From assembly GCF_009865135.1 (NCBI RefSeq), contig NZ_WWGH01000001.1, positions 5,208,001 through 5,272,000 of the forward strand: a stretch of DNA of 64,000 bases, in the 5' to 3' direction. The DNA is from Streptomyces sp. SID8374. Its GTDB lineage: Bacteria; Actinomycetota; Actinomycetes; Streptomycetales; Streptomycetaceae. The notes below the pieces were generated by a model. That model worked only from the letters and a program-made list of their open reading frames with translations, was not told where the DNA came from and did not search any database. Within the stretch, counting starts at the first letter, position 1. Each line of letters begins with the position of its first letter. Position numbers and translations under genes: made by a program. Shown here piece after piece: positions 18,755 to 27,529 of this stretch.

Positions 18755-19282
18755 ATGAGCTCGCCCGACGCCGGTCCGCCGCGCCCGCCCCGCGACGAGC
18801 ACCCGCCCCAGGACGTCGGCCGACGGATCAAGGTCTGGTTCCGCTTCGTGCCGCGTGAGGACTGGCTGCCGTACGACACCGAGGGGCTGTGGGCGACCCG
18901 GCTGAGCGCCGACACCGCCCGCCTCGACAACGTGCCCTTCCTCCAGGACGGGGTCGCCGAGGGCGAGACCGTACGGTTCACGACCGACGCGGACGGGGTG
19001 CACTGGGCCACCGGGCGGGTCGCCGACTCGGGCAACATCACCGTACGGGTGCTGCCCGTGCCGGACGGTCCGCTCGGGCGGGACGCCCACGCCGTACATG
19101 CGCGGTTCGCCCCGTTCGGGCTGGGCGGCGAGGTCTTCAGCGCGGAGTTCCCGCTGGTCGCGCTGACCGTGCCGGGCGGCGCGGACCTCCGGGCGATCAA
19201 GGAGCTGCTCGTCCGGGGGCAGGACGAGGGGTGGTGGCACTTTGAGGTCCCGTGCTCCACGGAGGCGTGGCGGGAGGCGTAG
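18755..19282 (+). CDS. DUF4265-type protein
   Basis: 175-residue soluble protein. The ATG at 18755 is chosen because the upstream in-frame codons are Arg/Gly-rich and unlike a protein. The body has KVWFRFVPREDWLPYDTEGLWATRL, DNVPFLQDGVAEGETVRF and SGNITVRVL, the pattern of DUF4265 proteins. These are small actinobacterial proteins of unknown function that end in a short C-terminal region (here PCSTEAW). It stands alone, with the GH55 gene divergent on one side and the minisatellite and convergent acetyltransferase gene on the other. Confidence 0.65.
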   Translation: MSSPDAGPPRPPRDEHPPQDVGRRIKVWFRFVPREDWLPYDTEGLWATRLSADTARLDNVPFLQDGVAEGETVRFTTDADGVHWATGRVADSGNITVRVLPVPDGPLGRDAHAVHARFAPFGLGGEVFSAEFPLVALTVPGGADLRAIKELLVRGQDEGWWHFEVPCSTEAWREA

Positions 19283-19318
19283 GGGCGGGGGCCGCCTGGG
19301 TCGTGGGCCCGGGGCGGC

Positions 19319-19490
19319 CCGCGAGCCCGCGAGCCCGTGAGCCGACGAGCCCACGAGCCCACGAGCCCGCGAGCCCGTGAGCCCGCGACGTCCACGAGCC
19401 CGCGAGCCCGTGAGCCCGCGACGTCCACGAGCCCGCGAGCCCGTGAGCCGACGGGCCCGCGACGTCCACGACGTCCACGACGTCCACGAC
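19319..19490. repeat. Minisatellite: 33-bp and 9-bp tandem repeats
   Basis: The region is built from GAGCCCG(C/T) blocks. A 33-bp unit begins at 19361, repeats exactly at 19394 and again, with an insertion, at 19427. The 3' end is a 9-bp unit (ACGTCCACG) repeated three to four times. It lies wholly between the stops of two convergent genes. Both unit lengths are multiples of three, leaving several frames open, but no start or ribosome-binding site supports a gene. Copy number probably varies between strains. Confidence 0.85.
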
Positions 19491-19503
19491 CCCAGGTTTA
19501 CGG

Positions 19504-20151
19504 TTACGGAGTCGTCGGGTCCGTCTCCGTCTCCCCCTCCGCCTCTCCGATCTTCCGGATCACCCGGGCCGGGTTGCCCACCGCGACCACGTTCGCCGGC
19601 AGGTCCTTCGTGACCACCGCGCCCGCGCCGACCACGGTGTTCTCCCCGATGCTCACCCCCGGGCAGACGATCGCCCCGCCGCCCAGCCACACGTTGTCCC
19701 CGATCGTGATCGGCTGCGCGGCCTCCCACTTGGCGCGGCGCGGCTCGGGGTCGATGGGGTGGGTCGGCGTGAGGAGCTGGACGTTGGGGCCCATCTGGAC
19801 GTCGGCGCCGATCGTGATGCGGGCGACATCCAGGAACACCGCCCCGAAGTTGACGAACGTGCGCGGGCCCACGGTGATCTGGTGCCCGTAGTCCACCCGC
19901 AGCGGCGGCCGGATCTCGGCGCCCTCGCCCAGTTCGCCCAGCAACTCGGCCAGCGCGGCGCGGCGGGCCTCGGGGTCACCGGCCGACGTGGCGTTGAAGC
20001 GCTCGTTCAGGAGCGCCGAGCGCAGGGCGTCCGCCGCGATCTCCGGGTCGTCGGCGAGGTACAGCTCGCCCGCGAGCATGGCCTCCCGCTGGCTGACCGG
20101 CGCCTTCTTCGCTTCGTTGTCGGGGGAGTTGGGGGTGTCCTGGCTGGTCAC
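19504..20151 (-). CDS. maa: Maa/NodL-type sugar O-acetyltransferase
   Basis: 215-residue left-handed beta-helix acetyltransferase. It has the Maa N-terminal helix (REAMLAGELYLADDPEI), hexapeptide repeats (ITIGADVQMGPNV, ITIGDNVWLGGGAIVCPGVSIGENTVVGAGAVV), the catalytic histidine in TPTHPIDPEPR, and the ending GNPARVIRKI. It acetylates sugars such as maltose or glucosides using acetyl-CoA. It starts at GTG (20151), overlapping the MFS stop (GTGA), so the two genes are co-translated. The shared operon suggests a resistance or detoxification pair, though specificity is not visible. Confidence 0.9.
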   Translation of the reverse strand: MTSQDTPNSPDNEAKKAPVSQREAMLAGELYLADDPEIAADALRSALLNERFNATSAGDPEARRAALAELLGELGEGAEIRPPLRVDYGHQITVGPRTFVNFGAVFLDVARITIGADVQMGPNVQLLTPTHPIDPEPRRAKWEAAQPITIGDNVWLGGGAIVCPGVSIGENTVVGAGAVVTKDLPANVVAVGNPARVIRKIGEAEGETETDPTTP

Positions 20152-21395
20152 GAGGTCGTCGTCTCCTTCGTTTCCTTCGTACGGGGTGATGCGTCGGGTG
20201 ATCCGTCCCTCCGCAGTCTGCCTGCCGGTCCCTGCCCCCGTCCCGCCCGCAGCCCCGGCGCCAGGGCCACCGTCACCGCCAGCGAGAGAGCCGCCACCGC
20301 CGCCATCCCGGTCCCGGGCGAGGTCAGCTGGGCGACGGACCCCGCGACGGCCGCGCCCACGCCCTGCATCGCCAGCATCCCCGAGGAGCTGAGCCCCAGC
20401 GCGTGGCCGCTCAGCTTCTCGGGCGTGAGGGCCATCAGCCGTTCCTGGAGCAGCAGGCTCGCGCTGAACCCGACGCTCGCCAGCACCACCGCGACCACCG
20501 CCACCGGCACCCCGGGGTTCAGCGCGAACACGAGGTACGGGGCGGCCAGCAGCAGCCGCAGCGGGGCGCCGAGCCGGGCCCGCCACCGCCCCGGTACGAA
20601 CCGGCCCACCAGCGTGTCCCCGGCCAGCATCCCCAGGGCCCCGCAGGCGAAGAGGAGCCCGGCGTGCGCGGGCGCGTAGGCGATGTACAGGGACTCGCAC
20701 CCCACCACCAGCCCGTTGGGCACCCACAGGGCGAGGTAGACGGAGCGGCGCGGCCCGGACGACCAGAGCAGGGCGTTGGTCCGCCAGGTCTCCCGGACCG
20801 AGGCCCGGCCGGTGGCGCGGGGCGGCCGGGCCGTGAGGCCGAACCGGGCGAGGGCGGCGGCGGCGACGTACAGCGACGCCCCCACCAGCAGCGTGCCGCG
20901 CGCCGACAGGGCGGTCACCAGCACCCCGCCCACGGCGAACCCGACGATCTGCATGGTTCCCGTCGACATGTTGAGCACGGACCGGCCGAGCAGGAAGCCC
21001 CGCTGCGGAAGGATCTCGTTGAGCAGCCCGTACCGCACCCCGCCGCCCAGCGAGGAGGCCACCCCGAGCCCCAGCAGGACGGCGAAGGCGGCCCACAGGG
21101 GCAGGCCCGGGGCCGCCTGTACGCCGGTGCCGAGCGCGAACAGCAGCGCCAAGCCGGCCAGCGTGGCGCGTGGCGGCAGCCGGTCCGCCGCCGAGAGGAG
21201 GGTGAGGGCTCCGGCGACCTGCGCCAGCGACGGGCCGAACATGGCCAGCGCCGACAGCAGCGGCGAGCCGGTCGAGGCGTACACGAGGGTGCCGAGGGCG
21301 AGGCCGCTCGCGGTCTGCGCGGCCACCTGCACGGAGGCGGTCGCGAAGAGCGGGAGGAACTCCGGGGTGCGGAAGAGTTCGCGGTAGGTGCGCAT
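20148..21395 (-). CDS. MFS transporter, DHA1-like
   Basis: 415-residue integral membrane protein with about twelve hydrophobic segments. It starts MRTYRELFRTPEFLPLF, as in many Streptomyces drug exporters. The loop between helices 2 and 3 (LSAADRLPPRATLAGL) is a degenerate MFS A motif. It shares an operon with the maa-type gene and is divergent from an ArsR-type regulator gene, which suggests that regulator controls it. Substrate is unknown. Confidence 0.88.
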   Translation of the reverse strand: MRTYRELFRTPEFLPLFATASVQVAAQTASGLALGTLVYASTGSPLLSALAMFGPSLAQVAGALTLLSAADRLPPRATLAGLALLFALGTGVQAAPGLPLWAAFAVLLGLGVASSLGGGVRYGLLNEILPQRGFLLGRSVLNMSTGTMQIVGFAVGGVLVTALSARGTLLVGASLYVAAAALARFGLTARPPRATGRASVRETWRTNALLWSSGPRRSVYLALWVPNGLVVGCESLYIAYAPAHAGLLFACGALGMLAGDTLVGRFVPGRWRARLGAPLRLLLAAPYLVFALNPGVPVAVVAVVLASVGFSASLLLQERLMALTPEKLSGHALGLSSSGMLAMQGVGAAVAGSVAQLTSPGTGMAAVAALSLAVTVALAPGLRAGRGQGPAGRLRRDGSPDASPRTKETKETTTS

Positions 21396-21510
21396 CAGCG
21401 GAGTGTGCGAGGGCGCTCTCCGGGGTCGTTACTCTTTCGCGGAGAGGCGAAACGTAGCGCACCGCTCGCCGATCTCCGGTGGGGGCGCGGAACGGGGCTT
21501 GGCGCCCGTC

Positions 21511-21576
21511 GCTCCCTCGCGGCCACCGGAAGCGGAACATGGCTCGCCGCTCCGTCGCGGTCCCCGGAAATGGAAC
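21511..21576. promoter_or_regulatory. Pair of imperfect 28-bp direct repeats in the MFS/ArsR divergent region
   Basis: Bases 21511-21538 and 21549-21576 match at 23 of 28 positions; both contain a CCGGAA..GGAAC core. They lie between the MFS start and the ArsR-type regulator start, 54 bases before the latter. They could be the regulator's binding sites, an inference from position only. Confidence 0.35.
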
Positions 21577-21629
21577 GCCGCCCGCCGCCCTCCCGCGGCG
21601 AGCCCGAACATCAACACCAGGGAGCGCCC

Positions 21630-22607
21630 ATGGGCTGGTGGCAGATCAGCGCCGACACCCTCGCGAGCAGCCGCTTTGTCGTCTCCCCGCTCGCCGAGAC
21701 CGTCGCGAGCCTGCGCACCCTGGAGCGGGCCGCCGCCGCGCATCCGCGCGAGCGTGCCTGGCTGGAGCGGTGGCTGCCCGCCTACCGGCGTCGGCAGGCC
21801 GGGCACCCGCTCGCCGCCCGGATCGTCCGCGCCGCCTTCACGCCCCGCTGGAGCGCCGACTTCCTCACCCCGGCCCCCGTCCCCCGGCCCGCGGGGCAGG
21901 AGCCGGACACGTTCGCGCAGGAGCTGGAACGTGTACGGGCTACCCCACCCGAGCAGGCCCGCGCCGATCTCGTCGTGACGCTGCGCGGGCCGCTGCCCGG
22001 CGCGCTGGACCGCGACGACCTGCCCCGGCACAGCGCCGACCTCCTGGAGTGGGTGTGGACGCACACCGTGGAGCCCGAGTGGCCCGCCCGGCGCCGGGTC
22101 CTGGAGGCCGATGTGATCGCGCGGGCCGCCCAGTTGAGCCGGGGCGGGTGGGCGCGGGCACTCGACGGGATGCGGCCGGGGATGCGGTGGCTGGGCGGGA
22201 GCCGGCTCCAGATCAACACGTACGACAACCCGCCGCGCGAACTGGACGGCGCCCAGCTGGTGTTCACCCCCGTCACCGCCGACGCCAGCTGGGTCTGCTG
22301 GGACATCCCGTACCGCTACGGCGTGGTCTACCCGTGCTCGGGCGCCCTCGCCGACTCCGGGCGCAGCCCCGTACCGCAGGCGCTCGGCGCGCTGATCGGC
22401 CCGGCGCGGGCGGGAGTCCTCGTGCTGCTCGCCTCGCCGCTGTCCACCACCCAGCTCACCGCGCTGACCGGTCAGGGGCTGGGCTCCGTAGGCCGCCACC
22501 TGCGGGTTCTGCTGGACGCGGGGCTGGTGCGGCGCCGCAGGGACGGGCGGTCCGTGCTCTATTTCCGTACGTCGGCCGGGGACGGACTGGTGCGCGCCGC
22601 AGGCTGA
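21630..22607 (+). CDS. ArsR-type winged-helix transcriptional regulator with DUF5937-like N-terminus
   Basis: 325 residues. The ATG at 21630 follows CAGGGAG. The N-terminal ~230 residues begin ISADTLASSRFVVSPLAETV, typical of the DUF5937-ArsR family of Streptomyces. The last ~80 residues are an ArsR winged helix: LLASPLSTTQLTALTGQGLGSVGRHLRVLLDAGLV, then the wing RRRRDGRSVLYF. No metal-binding cysteine pair is seen in the helix. It is divergent from the MFS-maa operon and probably represses it. Confidence 0.85.
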   Translation: MGWWQISADTLASSRFVVSPLAETVASLRTLERAAAAHPRERAWLERWLPAYRRRQAGHPLAARIVRAAFTPRWSADFLTPAPVPRPAGQEPDTFAQELERVRATPPEQARADLVVTLRGPLPGALDRDDLPRHSADLLEWVWTHTVEPEWPARRRVLEADVIARAAQLSRGGWARALDGMRPGMRWLGGSRLQINTYDNPPRELDGAQLVFTPVTADASWVCWDIPYRYGVVYPCSGALADSGRSPVPQALGALIGPARAGVLVLLASPLSTTQLTALTGQGLGSVGRHLRVLLDAGLVRRRRDGRSVLYFRTSAGDGLVRAAG

Positions 22608-22692
22608 ACGCGCCCCGCGCGCGCCCCCGCCCGCAGCAGGGAAAGCACCGTTGCGCGATGCGGTCCGCATGGATCGTGCGCATGTATGAGTC

Positions 22693-22731
22693 GTGACATC
22701 GGTGACTATTGGCGGTGCTCATCGTTGTGAC
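22693..22731 (+). promoter_or_regulatory. Candidate AmfR operator upstream of amfT (GTGAC repeats)
   Basis: Three direct GTGAC elements (starting near 22693, 22702 and 22727) lie 40-80 bases upstream of amfT in the least G/C-rich part of the intergenic region. RamR of S. coelicolor is known to bind several sites in the ramC promoter. I cannot confirm that these repeats match its consensus, so the assignment rests on position and repetition. Confidence 0.35.
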
Positions 22732-22772
22732 AATTTCTCTCTCGCCAGCAACGACCGAGCGAGGGGAATGTC

Positions 22773-25388
22773 GTGAATCCGGAGTACGCCGCGTACTGCC
22801 AGGCGGACCGCCGCTTCTACGACGCACCCCACCGTTCCCTCGAGGACGGCGCCGAGGAGCGCACGTTCTTCGCACCGGTCCAGGGCGCCGCACCCCAGGG
22901 GTGGACCCGCTCCCGGCGCGGCGACTGGCTCTCCTACAGCCCGGACGGGCTCCGGCTGCCGGCCCAGGGGTGGAAGCTCCACATATCGGCCGCCGCCGAC
23001 AACGCCGCGTCCGTGCTGGAGCGGGTCGCCAAGCACTGTCTGGCCCACCGGCTGCCCTTCAAGTGCGTACCGTCGCCCGGCCTGTTGAACCTGCGGAACT
23101 CCAAGTACGCGGACCGGGCGGGGAGCGGCAAGTTCATCACCGTCTACCCGCACTCCGAGGACACGTTCCCCGAGGTGTGCGCCGCGCTGATGAAGCTGCT
23201 GGAGGGCGAGCACGGCCCGTACATCCTGAGCGATCTGCGGTGCGGGAACGGTCCGGTGCACACCCGGTACGGGGCGTTCGCCGCCCGGTTCTGCACGGGC
23301 CCCGACGGGCGGCCCGTGCCCGCCGTCGCCGACCCGCAGGGCCGCCTGGTCCCCGACGACCGGGGCCCGGCCTTCCGGATACCGGCCTGGGTGACCCCGC
23401 CGGACTTCCTGAAGCCGCACCTCGAAGCCCGCGCCGCCGTCGGACTCGGCGATGTGCCGTACACCGTCGAGAAGGCGCTCCACTTCTCCAACGGCGGCGG
23501 GGTCTACCTCGGCCGCGACACCCGCACCGGCGAGCAGATCGTCCTCAAGGAGGCCCGCCCCTACGCCGGACTCGCCGCCGACGGGGCGGACGCCGTGGCC
23601 CGGCTGGAGCGGGAGCGGACCGCGCTGGAGCAGCTGGCCGGACTGGACTGCGTACCGGCCGTGCACGACGCGTTCGAGGTCGGCGGCCACCACTTCCTCG
23701 TCCTCCAGTTCATACCGGGCACCACCCTCAACACCGTCTTCGCCCGCCGCTTCCCGCTCGCCCGGCGGAACCCGTCCCCCGAGCTGCTCGCCGAACACGC
23801 GGCGTGGGCCGAGGAGTTGTACGGGAAGGTCGAGAGCGCCGTCGAGGCCGTGCACGCCCGGGGCATCGTCATCAGCGACCTGCACATGAGCAACGTCATG
23901 GTCGACGAGGAGACCTCCCGGATCGTCCTGCTGGACTTCGAGGCCGCCTCCCCGGCCGGTGACCGCCGCCGCCAGATCGTCGCCAACCCGGCCTTCGTCG
24001 CCCCGCCCGACCGGCGCGGCACCGAGATCGACCGGTACGCGCTCGCCTGTCTGCGGCTCGCCCTGTACCTGCCGCTCACCACGCTCTTCGGCATCGACCG
24101 GACGAAGGCCGACGGCCTCGCCCGGGAGATCGCGCAGATCTTCCCGGTGGCGGAGGAGAGCCTGCGGCCGGCGGTGGAGGAGATCCAGCGGGGCGCGGGA
24201 AAGCCCTCGTCACCGCCGCCCGCGCCCGGTGACTGGCCGGAGAGCCGTGCCGCGATGGCCCGCGCCATCGCCGCCTCCTGTACGCCCGAGCGCGAGGACC
24301 GATGTTTCCCGGGCGACATCGCCCAGTTCGCCACCGCGACCGGCGGCCAGTCCTTCGCCTACGGGGCGGCCGGGGTCCTCTACGCCCTGCACGAGACCGG
24401 CGCCCCGCGCTGCGAGCCGGCCGAGGAGTGGCTGGTCCGGCAGGCCAAGGACCCGGCCTCCGGCTCCCCCCTCGGCTTCTACGACGGCCTCACCGGCATC
24501 GCCTGGACCCTGAACCGGATCGGCCGCACCGCCGAGGCCGCCGACCTCACCCGGATCGTCCTGGAGCAGCCCCTGGAAGGGCTGACGCCGGGACTGCACA
24601 GCGGGTACGCCGGTATCGGCCTCGCCCTCGACGACCTGGCCCGCACCGCCTCCGCCGCCGACGCCCCGGTGCTCGCCGCAGCGGCCGGCCGCTGCACCGC
24701 CCTCGCCGTACGCGCCCTGGCCGACGGCCCGCCCTCACCCCGCACCGGCCTCCTGCACGGTGCGACCGGAGTCGCCCTGCTGCTGATCCGGCGGTACGGG
24801 ACCACCGGGGACACCGCCCTCCTCGACCTGGCGGCCGCCGCCCTGCGGCGCGACCTGGACCGGTGCCGGGCGGGCGACGACGGCGAACTCCTCGTCGTCG
24901 AGGGCAAGCGGCTGATGCCCTACCTCGGAGCGGGCAGCGCCGGTATCGCGGCCGTCATCGACGCCTACCTGGCCCACCGCCCCGACCCGGAGCTGGAGGC
25001 CAAGGGCCGCGCCCTGCTCCCCGCCGCGCTCTCCGCCTTCTACATCCAGCCCGGACTGCTGCGCGGCTCGGCCGGACTCCTCCTGCACCTGGCGGCCACC
25101 CCGCTGTGCGACGAGGAGACCCGGCAGCGGGCGGTCCGCCTGCACACCCGCCTCCTGGCCGGTCACGCCCTCACGTACGAAGGCGGACTCGCCTTCGCCG
25201 GTGAGCAGTTGATGCGGCTGTCGATGGACCTGGCCACCGGGACCGCCGGCTGCCTGCTCGCCCTGGGCAGCGCGCTGGACCCCGCGCCGGGCCCGCCCAC
25301 CACGCTTCCCTTCCTCGCCGCCGCTCCACAGGCGGCCCACCCCGGCCGCGCGAGCGGCCCCACGGACCGGCTCCTTCAGGAGTCGTAG
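22773..25388 (+). CDS. amfT: Class III lanthipeptide synthetase AmfT (RamC homologue)
   Basis: 871-residue synthetase that dehydrates Ser/Thr of AmfS and forms the rings. Residues 1-~225 are the lyase domain (opening NPEYAAYCQADRRFYD). From ~228 a kinase domain follows: glycine loop SNGGGVYLG, lysine in IVLKEARPY, catalytic loop VISDLHMSN (~364), and DFE in place of DFG. From ~505 there is a LanC-like alpha-toroid (HSGYAGIGLALDDL, LLHGATGVALLL, LLRGSAGLLLHL) without the Cys/Cys/His zinc ligands, as in class III enzymes. The GTG follows GAGGGGA. It is the first gene of amfTSBA. The SapB-type precursor immediately downstream makes the assignment firm. Confidence 0.95.
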   Translation: MNPEYAAYCQADRRFYDAPHRSLEDGAEERTFFAPVQGAAPQGWTRSRRGDWLSYSPDGLRLPAQGWKLHISAAADNAASVLERVAKHCLAHRLPFKCVPSPGLLNLRNSKYADRAGSGKFITVYPHSEDTFPEVCAALMKLLEGEHGPYILSDLRCGNGPVHTRYGAFAARFCTGPDGRPVPAVADPQGRLVPDDRGPAFRIPAWVTPPDFLKPHLEARAAVGLGDVPYTVEKALHFSNGGGVYLGRDTRTGEQIVLKEARPYAGLAADGADAVARLERERTALEQLAGLDCVPAVHDAFEVGGHHFLVLQFIPGTTLNTVFARRFPLARRNPSPELLAEHAAWAEELYGKVESAVEAVHARGIVISDLHMSNVMVDEETSRIVLLDFEAASPAGDRRRQIVANPAFVAPPDRRGTEIDRYALACLRLALYLPLTTLFGIDRTKADGLAREIAQIFPVAEESLRPAVEEIQRGAGKPSSPPPAPGDWPESRAAMARAIAASCTPEREDRCFPGDIAQFATATGGQSFAYGAAGVLYALHETGAPRCEPAEEWLVRQAKDPASGSPLGFYDGLTGIAWTLNRIGRTAEAADLTRIVLEQPLEGLTPGLHSGYAGIGLALDDLARTASAADAPVLAAAAGRCTALAVRALADGPPSPRTGLLHGATGVALLLIRRYGTTGDTALLDLAAAALRRDLDRCRAGDDGELLVVEGKRLMPYLGAGSAGIAAVIDAYLAHRPDPELEAKGRALLPAALSAFYIQPGLLRGSAGLLLHLAATPLCDEETRQRAVRLHTRLLAGHALTYEGGLAFAGEQLMRLSMDLATGTAGCLLALGSALDPAPGPPTTLPFLAAAPQAAHPGRASGPTDRLLQES

Positions 25389-25457
25389 CACCACAACCGC
25401 TCAACACCCAGCCGGAGCAACGGGTTCCGGTTACCGTCCCAGAAAGGAAACACCATC

Positions 25458-25589
25458 ATGGCGCTTCTTGACCTTCAGGCGATGGAGACCCCGGCCGAGG
25501 AGAACTTCGGCGAGCTCGCCACGGGCAGCCAGGTCTCGCTGCTGGTCTGTGAGTACAGCTCCCTCAGCGTGACCCTCTGCACCCCGTGA
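25458..25589 (+). CDS. amfS: AmfS, SapB-like lanthipeptide morphogen precursor
   Basis: 43-residue precursor. Residues 1-21 form the leader with the class III LLDLQ motif, followed by the METPAEE stretch. The core begins at Thr22 (by alignment to RamS/SapB) and holds two SxxSxxxC units: Ser24-Ser27-Cys31 and Ser34-Ser37-Cys41. In each, the Ser residues would be dehydrated and joined to Cys. It matches, from memory, S. griseus AmfS much better than S. coelicolor RamS, and has an extra C-terminal Thr-Pro compared with SapB's terminal Asn. The ATG follows AGAAAGGAAA. The mature peptide is a surfactant that lets aerial hyphae leave the wet surface. Confidence 0.96.
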   Translation: MALLDLQAMETPAEENFGELATGSQVSLLVCEYSSLSVTLCTP

Positions 25590-25605
25590 CACCCCGCCGC
25601 CCGCT

Positions 25606-25680
25606 CCGCCGGTGATCCCACCGGCGGGCCGGGCGGCCCGTCCGCCGGTCCCGAGCGGTTCATCCGCCCGGGACCGGCGG
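25606..25680 (+). terminator. Two intercistronic hairpins between amfS and amfB
   Basis: The first stem is 8 bp (25606-25613 with 25620-25627). The second is 11 bp (25642-25652 with 25670-25680), with a 4-bp inner stem in its loop. They lie between the precursor and transporter genes and probably attenuate read-through, so far more AmfS than transporter is made. Confidence 0.7.
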
Positions 25681-25744
25681 CGTCCGTACGCCAGCCGATG
25701 CCGCCAGCCCATATGCGCTGCCGCGAGCCGGAAGGGAAGACCAC

Positions 25745-27529
25745 GTGCGGCTGAAACCCCGCCCCGCGACCGTGTCCGGCACCCGGCGGCTCGCCCGGCG
25801 CCACCCCGCCGCCCTCCTGGCCCTGTTCCTCTGCTCCACCGGCGGCGCGCTCGCCGCCCTCGCCCTGCCCGCCGCCCTCGGCCACACCGTCGACGGGCTC
25901 GTCGGCGGCGGACCCGTGCCCTGGTCCGGGCTGCTGCTCTGCGCCGTACTGACCCTCGCCGAGACCGGGTTCGACGCGGGCGCGGCCGTTCTCGGCACCA
26001 GCACCACCGCCCGCCTCACCGCCCATCTGCGCACCCGCACCACCGCCCGGGTCCTGGCCGCCGAACCGCGCGCCGCCCTCGCCGTACCGACCGGCGACCT
26101 CACCGCCCGGCTCACCGCCCGCACCGCCGACGCGGCGGCCGCACCCGTCACCGCCGCCGGAGCCGTATCGGGCGTCCTGCTCCCGCTCGGCGCGGTGGCC
26201 GGCCTCTTCCTCATCGACCCCTGGACGGCGGCCGCCTTCCTCCTCGGCGCGCCCCTCCTCGTCGCCCTCCTGCGCACCTTCACCCGCCGCACCGCCGACG
26301 CCGGGGCCGACTACCAGCGCGCCCAGTCCGTCATCGCCCACCGCCTCACCGAGGCCCTCGACGGCGCCGACACCATCCGGGCCGCCCGCACCGGCGCGCG
26401 CGAGTACCGCCGCATCCTCGAACCGCTGGGCGCCCTGGCCGACCACGGCCGCCGCACCTGGACCGTGTACGGGCGGGCCTCCGGCCAGAGCGCCCTGCTG
26501 CTGCCGCTCCTCATGCTGCTGGTCCTCGCGGTCGCCGGACTCCGCCTCGGCGCGGGCGCGATCGGCGTCGGCGACCTCGTCGCCGCCTCCCGGTACGCGG
26601 CCCTCGCCGTCGGCATCGGCGCCCTCACCGGAGCGCTCGGCGCCCTCGCCCGCAGCCGCGCCGCCGCCCGCACCCTGGACCCGCTGCTCACCCTGGACCC
26701 GCTGCCGCACGAGGGCCTGGGCCCGGTCCCCGGCGGCCCGGGCCGCCTCGAACTCCGGGACGTGGGCGTCGTACAGGACGGACAGCCCCTGCTCACCGGC
26801 GTACGCCTCACCGTCCCCGGCGGTACGTCGCTGGCCGTCGTCGGCCGCTCGGGCTCGGGCAAGTCGGTGTTCGCGGCTGTCGCCGGACGGCTCATCGACC
26901 CGGACACCGGAACCGTGCTCCTCGACGGCGTACCGCTGACCGCCATGGACCCCGCCCTCCTGCGCCCCGAGGTCGCCTACGCCTTCGCCCGTCCCGCCCT
27001 GCCCGGCGCCACGGTCGAGGACACGATCGCCTTCGGGCCGTGGACCGCCGACCCCGAGGCGGTACGGGACGCGGCCAGGGCCGCCCGCGCGGACGGGTTC
27101 GTCGGGCTCCTCCCGTACGGCTACGCCACCCCGCTCACCGAGGCCCCGCTCTCCGGAGGCGAACGCCAACGCCTGGGCCTGGCCCGCGCGTTCGCCCACC
27201 CGGGCCGCCTGCTGATCCTGGACGACGCGCTCTCCGGCCTCGACACCGTCACCGAGCACCACGTCCGCCGCGCCCTCGACGAGCGGGCCGGGCGCTCCAC
27301 CCGCGTGATCGTGGCCCACCGGCTCTCCTCGGCGGCCCGCGCGGACCGGGTGCTCTGGCTGGAGGACGGCCGCGTCCGGGCATCCGGGCCGCACGAGGAG
27401 CTGTGGGCCGACCCGGAGTACCGGGCGGTGTTCCGTACGGAGGCGGGGGAGGCGGAAAGGAAGGCGGAGGCGCTGCCAGGGCCGCCGCGCACCGAAGCGA
27501 CGGCGATGCAGGAGGCGGAGGCCCGGTGA
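25745..27529 (+). CDS. amfB: Lanthipeptide ABC exporter half-transporter AmfB (RamA homologue)
   Basis: 594 residues: an N-terminal membrane domain (~1-300, about six helices) and a nucleotide-binding domain. Walker A is GRSGSGKSV (~370), the signature is LSGGERQRLGLARAF, and Walker B is LLILDDALSGLD. The catalytic glutamate after Walker B is replaced by aspartate, so its own site is probably weak. The H-loop is IVAHRLSS. The GTG follows GGAAGGGAAG. It heterodimerises with AmfA to export modified AmfS. Its stop overlaps the AmfA start (GTGA). Confidence 0.93.
   Translation: MRLKPRPATVSGTRRLARRHPAALLALFLCSTGGALAALALPAALGHTVDGLVGGGPVPWSGLLLCAVLTLAETGFDAGAAVLGTSTTARLTAHLRTRTTARVLAAEPRAALAVPTGDLTARLTARTADAAAAPVTAAGAVSGVLLPLGAVAGLFLIDPWTAAAFLLGAPLLVALLRTFTRRTADAGADYQRAQSVIAHRLTEALDGADTIRAARTGAREYRRILEPLGALADHGRRTWTVYGRASGQSALLLPLLMLLVLAVAGLRLGAGAIGVGDLVAASRYAALAVGIGALTGALGALARSRAAARTLDPLLTLDPLPHEGLGPVPGGPGRLELRDVGVVQDGQPLLTGVRLTVPGGTSLAVVGRSGSGKSVFAAVAGRLIDPDTGTVLLDGVPLTAMDPALLRPEVAYAFARPALPGATVEDTIAFGPWTADPEAVRDAARAARADGFVGLLPYGYATPLTEAPLSGGERQRLGLARAFAHPGRLLILDDALSGLDTVTEHHVRRALDERAGRSTRVIVAHRLSSAARADRVLWLEDGRVRASGPHEELWADPEYRAVFRTEAGEAERKAEALPGPPRTEATAMQEAEAR

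Noticed and set aside
19504..21540. A 678-codon minus-strand frame suggesting a fusion of transporter and acetyltransferase
   Set aside because: The upstream part is out of frame with the genuine MFS gene. The acetyltransferase starts at GTG 20151, overlapping the MFS stop.
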